From NCBI GenBank assembly GCA_946480705.1, contig CAMLLF010000318.1, positions 1-5,414 on the forward strand: a stretch of DNA of 5,414 nucleotides, written 5' to 3'. The notes under the pieces are model-generated. The model was given only the letters and a program-made list of their open reading frames with translations. It ran no database searches and was not told the DNA's origin. This document shows positions 1 through 4,447 of this stretch, in pieces; positions within the stretch are counted from its first letter, which is position 1; every line of letters starts with the position of its first letter. The DNA is from an uncultured Lysobacteraceae bacterium. Its GTDB lineage: Bacteria; Pseudomonadota; Gammaproteobacteria; Xanthomonadales; Rhodanobacteraceae. The translations under genes and the position numbers were made by a program.

Positions 1-729
1 CGCGACTACGATCCGGCCAACGGTCCCGCGGCTCACCCGAACTCGCGCTTCACCGTCAGCGCGAAGCAGTGCGCCAGCTGGTCGCCGCGCGCCGAAGATC
101 CGCAGGGCGTGCCGATCTCGGCCATCATCTTCGGCGGCCGCCGCGAATCGCTGGTTCCGCTCGTGTTCGAATCGCGCGACTGGAATCACGGCGTGCTCGT
201 CGGTGCGGCCATGGGCTCGGAAACCACGGCGGCGGCAACCGGTGCCGTCGGCGTGCTGCGACGCGACTCGATGGCGATGAAGCCGTTCTGCGGCTACAAC
301 TTCGCCGACTATTTCGCCCACTGGCTGAGCTTCGACCGGCCGAACACGAAGCTGCCGAAGATCTTCCACGTGAACTGGTTCCGCAAGGCCAACGGCAAGT
401 TCGTCTGGCCGGGCTTCGGCGACAACATGCGCGTGCTGGAATGGATCGTCGGCCGCTGCAAGGGCACGACCGGCGCGGTCGAGACGCCGATCGGCAATCT
501 GCCGCGCCGCGAAGACCTCAATCTTTCGGGCCTCAACCTCGGCGACGCCGAACTCGATCTGCTGCTGTCGGTCGATCGCGACGGCTGGGCGCGCGAATAC
601 GCGAGCATCGCCGAGTACCTCGATTCGTTCGGCGCGCGCACGCCCGATGCGCTCAAGCGCGAACACGCGCGCGTGCGCAGCGAACTGGCCGAGACCGAGG
701 CGCTGCAGGCCAAGGTGGCGGTGGGCTGA
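1..729 (+). CDS. pckG: Phosphoenolpyruvate carboxykinase (GTP), C-terminal part (5' truncated by window)
   Basis: GTP-dependent PEP carboxykinase (EC 4.1.1.32) is a cytosolic enzyme that converts oxaloacetate plus GTP to PEP, CO2 and GDP, the entry step of gluconeogenesis. The reading frame is open from base 1 and gives 242 residues, roughly the last 40% of a family member of about 600 residues; the start, P-loop and metal-site residues lie to the left of the window. Visible signatures, numbered from the first codon, are AHPNSRF (11-17), PISAIIFGGRR (38-48, the Arg-containing nucleotide loop), MGSETTAAA (71-79), FCGYNFADYFAHWL (96-109) and HVNWFRK...KFVWPGFGDN (124-142). The latter keeps the three Phe (127, 134, 139) and the Asn (142) that bind guanine in the GTP family, which separates it from the ATP-type enzyme. 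It ends at TGA 727-729. A long hairpin follows at 747-799. No sign of damage is seen in the visible part. Confidence 0.96.
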   Translation, partial: RDYDPANGPAAHPNSRFTVSAKQCASWSPRAEDPQGVPISAIIFGGRRESLVPLVFESRDWNHGVLVGAAMGSETTAAATGAVGVLRRDSMAMKPFCGYNFADYFAHWLSFDRPNTKLPKIFHVNWFRKANGKFVWPGFGDNMRVLEWIVGRCKGTTGAVETPIGNLPRREDLNLSGLNLGDAELDLLLSVDRDGWAREYASIAEYLDSFGARTPDALKREHARVRSELAETEALQAKVAVG

Positions 730-746
730 GCGCTGGAAAGCGTGGC

Positions 747-799
747 GAGGAGTGAGAAAAGAGTGGCGGGCTCCGCGCCGCACTCGTTTCTCACTTCTC
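747..799. repeat. Long imperfect hairpin between pckG and the deacetylase gene (possible intergenic repeat or terminator)
   Basis: Bases 747-759 pair with 787-799 (13 pairs, one a G-T wobble). After one A/G mismatch (760/786), 761-765 pair with 781-785, then after a bulged G (766) 767-769 pair with 778-780, leaving an 8-base loop. That makes 21 pairs in 53 bases. No T-tract follows, so it is a poor classical intrinsic terminator, though the stem could still stabilise the pckG mRNA 3' end. The arm text (AGTGAGAAA / TTTCTCACT) resembles GTGAGAA-rich spacer repeats I recall from Xanthomonadales genomes; that family link is from memory. It ends 16 bases before the deacetylase ATG, so it could also affect translation of that gene. 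Confidence 0.6.
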
Positions 800-815
800 T
801 GAACCCGTTCCTCGC

Positions 816-1733
816 ATGCGCGCCTACTACTGCCACCACTTCGTCCTGCCGCTGCCACCCGAGCACCGGTTTCCGATGGCGAAATACGCGCTGCTCTACG
901 AGCGCGTTGCGGCGGCGGCCGGCGACTACGGCATCGAACTCGTCGAGCCGGCGCCTGCGAGCGACGCGGATCTGCGCCGCGCCCATGATGCCGGCTATGT
1001 CGCGCGTGCCGCGCGCGGCGAGCTCGAGGCGGCCGAGCTGCGCAAGATCGGCTTTCCGTGGTCGGCCGACATGATCGAGCGTTCGCGCCGGTCGAGCGGT
1101 GCGACCATGGCAGCGCTCGAAACCGCGTTGCGCGGCGGACGCATCGCGGTGAATCTCGCCGGCGGCACGCATCATGCGTTTGCGGACCACGGCGCCGGAT
1201 ACTGCGTGTTCAACGACTCCATCGTCGCGGCGCGGCATGTGCAGGCGCTCGGCCTCGCGCGGCGCGTGATCGTCATCGATCTCGACGTGCATCAGGGCAA
1301 CGGCACGGCAGCGATCGCGCGCGGCGATCCGAGCATCTACACCTTCTCGATGCACGGCGAGCGCAATTATCCGGCGCTCAAGGAAACCGGCGATCTCGAT
1401 GTCGAGCTGCCCGACGGCTGCGACGACCAAACCTATCTGTCCGCGCTGGCCAGGCACCTGCCGATCGCGTTGGCGGCCGCCCGCGCCGACGCGGCGATCT
1501 ATCTCGCCGGTGCCGATCCGTTCCGCGACGACCGCCTCGGCCGGCTCGCGCTGAGCAAGGCGGGACTGGCCATGCGCGACGCCATGGTGCTCGATGCCTG
1601 CCTGCGGCATGATCTGCCGCTCGCGATCACCATGGCGGGCGGTTATGCGGCGGACGTCGCCGACATCGTGGACATCCACTGCGCCACGGTTCTGGCCGCC
1701 GCCGCCCGGCTGCGCGACGCGGTCGCGGTTTAA
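816..1733 (+). CDS. Histone deacetylase family protein (HDAC11-like zinc amidohydrolase)
   Basis: A 305-residue zinc hydrolase of the arginase/deacetylase fold, expected in the cytosol and expected to remove acyl groups from lysine side chains or acetylated small amines. The active-site set is complete: His pair H119-H120 in GGTHHAF; DLDVHQGNGT at 155-164 giving D155, zinc ligands D157 and H159; GADP at 232-235 giving zinc ligand D234; and Y277 in AGGYA, the transition-state tyrosine. GYCVFND (128-134) is also typical. Length and the short N-terminus (HFVLPLPPEHRFPMAKY, residues 8-24) fit the compact bacterial/HDAC11-type branch rather than longer acetylpolyamine amidohydrolases. The ATG at 816 is chosen because this N-terminal motif begins right after it; no clear Shine-Dalgarno is visible. 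The gene starts 86 bases after pckG and ends 35 bases before the sigma factor. The natural substrate cannot be read from sequence; histones are absent in such bacteria. Confidence 0.92.
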   Translation: MRAYYCHHFVLPLPPEHRFPMAKYALLYERVAAAAGDYGIELVEPAPASDADLRRAHDAGYVARAARGELEAAELRKIGFPWSADMIERSRRSSGATMAALETALRGGRIAVNLAGGTHHAFADHGAGYCVFNDSIVAARHVQALGLARRVIVIDLDVHQGNGTAAIARGDPSIYTFSMHGERNYPALKETGDLDVELPDGCDDQTYLSALARHLPIALAAARADAAIYLAGADPFRDDRLGRLALSKAGLAMRDAMVLDACLRHDLPLAITMAGGYAADVADIVDIHCATVLAAAARLRDAVAV

Positions 1734-1768
1734 ACCCCGCGTCCGGTTCCGGCATCAAAGCCGGCACC

Positions 1769-2356
1769 ATGAATACTGCCTGCCTCCCCATGAGTCATGC
1801 GATGCCTGAGTCGGCGCCCGCAGCAGCCGCTGCCGACGACGGTGCCCTGGTGCGGCGTTCGATGAGCGGCGACATCCGCGCGTTCGAACTGCTGTATCGC
1901 AAGCACGTCGGTCGCGTCCACGGTGCGATATTGCGTATCGTCGGGATGAACCACGCGCGCGCAGAGGAACTCACGCAGGATGCCTTCGTGCGCGCATGGC
2001 AGAAACTGTCCGGTTTCCGCTTCGAAAGCGCGTTCTCGACCTGGCTGTACCGGCTCGGCGTCAATGTTGCGCTGATGGATCTGCGCGGCAGCGGCAACGA
2101 GCAGGCGGTCGAGGACGAGGTGCTCGAATTCGCCGCGGGCGGCGACGTTCCGTTCTGCGCCGGCGAACGCGCCGATCTGGAACAGGCCGTCGCCAAGCTG
2201 CCGCCGCGGGCGCGCGCCGTGCTCGTACTGCACGATGTGGAAGGGTGGAAACATGAAGAAATTGCAAGCGAGCTCGGCATGGCGGTCGGCTCGTCCAAGG
2301 CGCAACTGCACCGGGCCCGCGGCCTGGTGCGCAAACTCCTCGGAGCGGCAGCATGA
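1769..2356 (+). CDS. ECF-type RNA polymerase sigma factor (sigma-70 family)
   Basis: An alternative sigma factor of 195 residues with only the two domains that define the extracytoplasmic-function class. Region 2 spans about residues 35-107, including EELTQDAFVRAW (66-77, core binding) and STWLYRLGVNVALMDLR (90-106, promoter -10 recognition). Region 4 spans about 136-191 with LPPRARAVLVLHDVEGW (144-160) and the helix-turn-helix KHEEIASELGMAVGSSKAQLHRAR (161-184) for the -35 element. The start is uncertain: ATG codons at 1769, 1790 and 1802 are all in frame, none has a strong ribosome-binding site, and the first ~25 residues are low-complexity Ala/Asp, so the true protein may be 184-195 residues. 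Its stop codon overlaps the next gene's ATG (ATGA), typical of a sigma/anti-sigma pair. I see no convincing ECF autoregulatory promoter in the 35-base gap or just upstream. Target genes are unknown; the linked membrane and exported proteins suggest envelope sensing. Confidence 0.93.
   Translation: MNTACLPMSHAMPESAPAAAAADDGALVRRSMSGDIRAFELLYRKHVGRVHGAILRIVGMNHARAEELTQDAFVRAWQKLSGFRFESAFSTWLYRLGVNVALMDLRGSGNEQAVEDEVLEFAAGGDVPFCAGERADLEQAVAKLPPRARAVLVLHDVEGWKHEEIASELGMAVGSSKAQLHRARGLVRKLLGAAA
2342..2356 (+). promoter_or_regulatory. Ribosome-binding site and ATGA stop/start overlap coupling sigma factor to its partner
   Basis: GGAG at 2342-2345 lies 7 bases before the ATG at 2353. That ATG shares bases with the sigma factor's TGA (ATGA, 2353-2356). 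The arrangement supports translational coupling and fixes the start of the downstream gene. Confidence 0.75.
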
Positions 2357-2838
2357 GCGAGCATGACTTCCAGTGGCGGCGTCAGCTGCGCGACCTGTCC
2401 GGTCCGGCGCAGCCGCAGCGCGATCTTTGGCTCGACATCGCCTCGCGCATCGAGGCGGAGCAGGCCGCGGTACCGGTCGCCGCACCGCATCGGCGCCGCT
2501 GGGCCGCAGGCCTTGCCGTTGCCGCGAGCGTCGCGCTCGCCGTGCTCGTCGCCGGCGTGCTGCAGCGGCACTCGGCACCGTCGAACACCGTCGTGGCCGT
2601 GCGGCCTTCGACGAAATCCGATCCGGTCGCGGCCATGGCCGCGGTCGACGAACAGTTCAAGCAGGTGCGCACGCAGGATCCGCGCCTGGCCGCCGCCGCC
2701 GTCGAACTCGACGCCGCAGCGGAAGAGATTCGCCAGATGCTGCAGCAACAGCCCGACGCGGTGTTTCTCGTCGGGTTGCTCAACCGCACCAACGAACGAC
2801 GGCTGAAACTTGCGCGCATGGGGCAAGCGTCGAGCTGA
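2353..2838 (+). CDS. Single-pass membrane protein, putative anti-sigma factor
   Basis: A 161-residue protein with three visible parts. The N-terminal cytosolic segment (about 1-49) contains DLSGPAQPQRDLWLDIASRIEAE (14-36), a pattern I recall from proteins encoded directly after ECF sigma genes in Xanthomonadales. One hydrophobic helix covers about 50-70, preceded by HRRR (46-49), which predicts the N-terminus inside. The remaining ~90 residues would be periplasmic and are largely helical and charged, with an amphipathic stretch at about 110-155 (ELDAAAEEIRQMLQQQPD, then LLNRTNERRLKLARM). The protein has no cysteine, so it is not a zinc-binding (ZAS) anti-sigma factor of the HxxxCxxC type. The anti-sigma role is inferred from topology and the ATGA overlap with the sigma gene, not from a recognised domain. 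It could instead be a membrane partner that tunes sigma activity indirectly. Confidence 0.75.
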   Translation: MSEHDFQWRRQLRDLSGPAQPQRDLWLDIASRIEAEQAAVPVAAPHRRRWAAGLAVAASVALAVLVAGVLQRHSAPSNTVVAVRPSTKSDPVAAMAAVDEQFKQVRTQDPRLAAAAVELDAAAEEIRQMLQQQPDAVFLVGLLNRTNERRLKLARMGQASS

Positions 2839-2846
2839 TCCGTCCC

Positions 2847-2850
2847 GGAG
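2847..2850 (+). promoter_or_regulatory. Ribosome-binding site for the DUF4097-type gene
   Basis: GGAG sits 5 bases before the ATG at 2856. This frame is open far upstream (to about 2373), and the site together with a signal peptide starting at this ATG decides the true start. Confidence 0.75.
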
Positions 2851-2855
2851 ACCAC

Positions 2856-3758
2856 ATGAAGATCAAATTGCTAGCTCTGAGCGTGCTCTTTGCCCCCGGC
2901 CTCGCGCTGGCCGGCACGCCCATCAATGAAACCCGCGACGTCGACGCGAACGCGCGCATCGACATCAGCAACGTCAAGGGCGCGGTCAACGTCAGCGCCT
3001 GGGACAAGAACCAGGTCGTCATCACCGGCTCGCTCGGCGAAGGCGTGAAACGTCTGGCGATCGACGGCGGAGGGAGTCTGCTTTCGGTACGCGTCGAAGG
3101 TCCCGACAAGTCCAAGGGCTGGCTCTGGGGTTCCGATTCCGCGATGCAGGAGACCGTGCTGAATCTCAAGGTTCCGCGCGCCGCGGCGCTCGAACTCGGC
3201 GTCGTCAGCGCCGAAGTCGCGATCGCCGACACCGTTGGCGGCGAAGTCCAGGTCGACTCGGTGTCCGGGCGCATCCGGCTGTCGGCCGTGCAGAGTCCGC
3301 ACCTGCGCCTGGAAAGCGTCAGCGGCGACATCGAATTCGACGGCAAGGCCGACAAGGTGTCGATCGAGACGGTCAGCGGCGACGTCGTCGCGCGCGGCGT
3401 CGGCTCGGCGACGCGCATGGAAACCGTATCGGGCAACCTGCGCGTGGTCGCGAGCGCGCCGCTCAGGCAGACCGAAGCGAGCAGCGTTTCCGGCGACATC
3501 GAGATCAGCGGCGCGCTCGAGCGCGGCGGCCGCATCGAAATCGAAACCATGAGCGGCGACGTGCGCCTGAGCCTGCCGGCCAGTGTCTCGACGAAGATCC
3601 GGGCGGAAAGCTTCAGCGGCACGCTGCGCTCGGACTTCGGTACCGTCCGCAAGCCCGAGCATGGTCCCGGTTCCAGCCTCGAAGCCACCGCCGGCGGCGG
3701 CGACGGCGATGTGTCCGTCGACAGTTTCAGCGGGGACGTGACGATTCGGCGGGAGTGA
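2856..3758 (+). CDS. Exported DUF4097-type repeat protein (putative adhesin / LiaG-like beta-solenoid)
   Basis: A 300-residue secreted protein. Residues 1-19 form a signal peptide (MKIK, hydrophobic core, ALA before the predicted cut at 19/20), so it should act in the periplasm or at the cell surface. The mature part opens with ISNVKGAVNVSAW (37-49), the usual start of the DUF4097 domain. It then carries eight copies of an E/D-S/T-V/F/M-S-G motif, with the SG at 137, 156, 174, 192, 212, 233, 254 and 292. Spacing is 18-21 residues except for the last, which is 38, so one repeat slot is filled by a Gly/Pro-rich loop (about 262-285). Such spacing fits a right-handed beta-helix with one turn per repeat. 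Family members are annotated as putative adhesins and often sit beside envelope-stress regulators; the biochemical role is unknown. It starts 17 bases after the putative anti-sigma gene, so it is probably the third gene of that operon. A REP element follows its stop. Confidence 0.88.
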   Translation: MKIKLLALSVLFAPGLALAGTPINETRDVDANARIDISNVKGAVNVSAWDKNQVVITGSLGEGVKRLAIDGGGSLLSVRVEGPDKSKGWLWGSDSAMQETVLNLKVPRAAALELGVVSAEVAIADTVGGEVQVDSVSGRIRLSAVQSPHLRLESVSGDIEFDGKADKVSIETVSGDVVARGVGSATRMETVSGNLRVVASAPLRQTEASSVSGDIEISGALERGGRIEIETMSGDVRLSLPASVSTKIRAESFSGTLRSDFGTVRKPEHGPGSSLEATAGGGDGDVSVDSFSGDVTIRRE

Positions 3759-3767
3759 TCAACACGG

Positions 3768-3800
3768 GTAGGTTGGGGTGAGCCGCAGGCGAACCCCAAC
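3768..3800 (+). repeat. REP element (repetitive extragenic palindrome) with GTAG head
   Basis: GTAG (3768-3771) directly precedes a hairpin. Bases 3772-3779 pair perfectly with 3793-3800 (GTTGGGGT/ACCCCAAC). Then come two facing GA dinucleotides (3780-3781 and 3791-3792, a tandem G-A mismatch), and an inner stem 3782-3784 with 3788-3790 closing a 3-base loop. A GTAG tetranucleotide next to an imperfect palindrome is the hallmark of REPs mobilised by RAYT (TnpA-REP) transposases. It lies 10 bases after the stop of the DUF4097 gene and between two convergent genes, a usual REP location, where it may protect mRNA ends or limit read-through. There is no T-tract on either strand. No RAYT gene is in the window. 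Confidence 0.8.
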
Positions 3801-3812
3801 ATCGAGGCGATT

Positions 3813-3868
3813 CCGACGCGAAAAGCCCGCGGCGAAACACGATCTGGGCGACGCGCTTTTCCGGTCGG
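3813..3868. repeat. Second imperfect inverted repeat in the convergent gap
   Basis: CCGAC (3813-3817) pairs with GTCGG (3864-3868). After a two-by-two mismatch, GAAAAGC (3820-3826) pairs with GCTTTTC (3855-3861), enclosing a 28-base loop. It ends 3 bases before the oxygenase stop codon, just downstream of that gene on the - strand. It may be a terminator-like structure for the - strand operon, but the large loop and the lack of a following T-run make this weak. It could also be the remains of a repeat. Confidence 0.35.
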
Positions 3869-3871
3869 CGT

Positions 3872-4447
3872 TCAAGGCTGAAAAAGCAAATACGTCGACA
3901 AAATATACTTCTCCCCCGACCGCGGCGGCGGCGCCTCGTGCTGGTACATCCAGTACGGCGGAAACATCAGCAGGCGGCCCGCGCGCGGCTGCACGTCGAG
4001 TCGCAGATCCGGAAACCGCGTTTCGCCGCCGTCGGCAACGTCGTTGAGATACCAGAGCAGCACGAGATAGCGGTTCGCCACCGCGTCGATCGCGTCGAAG
4101 TGCAGCTGGAAGCGTTCGCCGGCGCCGGGGCGGTAGCGTTTGATCACGAGTTCGCTGATGCGCCGCATCGGCGGCACCGCGATGCGCAGGCCGACATCGC
4201 GGTTGTAGCGCGCGACGTTTTCGTCGATGCGCGTCATCAGGAAACCGCGGAATGCCTCGTCCGACAGCGGCGAGATGTCGAGTTCCGTCCAGGCGCTGTC
4301 GTCGAGCCCGGCACGCACGCCGCGGCCGTTGCCGCGCTGGAAGCGCGTCAGCGCGTTGAACGAGCCGATCAACTGCGCGCAAAGTGCCGCGTCGAGATTG
4401 TCGTCGTAGCAGCGCAGGTAGTGGCGCAGCGAATCGCGCTCGCTCAC
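3872..4447 (-). CDS. 2-oxoglutarate/Fe(II)-dependent oxygenase (prolyl 4-hydroxylase-like)
   Basis: A 191-residue non-haem iron dioxygenase, expected to couple oxidative decarboxylation of 2-oxoglutarate to hydroxylation of a substrate. The iron facial triad is H116 and D118 (QLHFDAID, 114-121) with distal H170 (WMYQHEAP, 166-173). K180 (SGEKYILSTYL) lies ten residues later, the spacing of the 2-oxoglutarate-binding Lys in prolyl 4-hydroxylases. Between them are YLNDVADGGETRFPD (133-147) and RAGRLLMFPP (155-164), typical of the double-stranded beta-helix core. There is no signal peptide, so it is probably cytosolic. The start is taken as the GTG at 4447-4445, which overlaps the TGA of the upstream sulfotransferase (GTGA). 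The frame is open further upstream, but that part is antisense-free shadow of the sulfotransferase. The last 13 codons are unusually AT-rich. The substrate is unknown; coupling to the sulfotransferase suggests a shared one. Confidence 0.88.
   Translation of the reverse strand: MSERDSLRHYLRCYDDNLDAALCAQLIGSFNALTRFQRGNGRGVRAGLDDSAWTELDISPLSDEAFRGFLMTRIDENVARYNRDVGLRIAVPPMRRISELVIKRYRPGAGERFQLHFDAIDAVANRYLVLLWYLNDVADGGETRFPDLRLDVQPRAGRLLMFPPYWMYQHEAPPPRSGEKYILSTYLLFQP
4444..4447 (-). other. GTGA stop/start overlap of sulfotransferase and oxygenase genes
   Basis: Read on the - strand, GTGA holds the oxygenase GTG start (4447-4445) and the sulfotransferase TGA stop (4446-4444). No strong Shine-Dalgarno is seen upstream of the GTG, so the oxygenase is probably translated by re-initiation, with output tied to the sulfotransferase. 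Confidence 0.7.

Noticed and set aside
309..1679. 456-codon open frame on the - strand across the pckG tail and the deacetylase gene
   Set aside because: It is antisense to two well-supported genes, runs through the intergenic hairpin, and reads as Arg/Ala/His-rich sequence without recognisable domains, as expected for shadow frames in GC-rich DNA.
1724..1741. Terminator hairpin after the deacetylase gene (CGCGG / CCGCG)
   Set aside because: Only a 5-bp stem with an 8-base loop and no T-run; too weak to call.
1743..1764. Repeated CCGG and a small CCGGC/GCCGG hairpin before the sigma factor start
   Set aside because: Five-bp stem made of common GC tetramers; not distinguishable from background in this composition.
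1795..2826. 343-codon open frame on the - strand opposite the sigma factor and its partner
   Set aside because: Low-complexity Ala/Arg/Ser translation, antisense to a clear ECF sigma factor; a compositional shadow.
2373..2855. Upstream extension of the DUF4097 reading frame to a 461-residue protein
   Set aside because: The extension overlaps the membrane-protein gene in another frame, is Arg/Ala low complexity, and would bury the signal peptide; the ATG at 2856 has a good ribosome-binding site.
2780..3802. 340-codon open frame on the - strand opposite the DUF4097 gene
   Set aside because: Antisense to a gene with signal peptide and repeat motif; its translation mirrors the repeats as Ser/Thr/Pro-rich sequence with no domain of its own.
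3878..3909. Antisense + strand promoter with TATACT (-10) at 3904
   Set aside because: The -10 matches 5 of 6, but the only -35-like hexamer (CTGAAA at 3878) matches 4 of 6 with a 20-base spacer; AT-rich codons are a simpler explanation.
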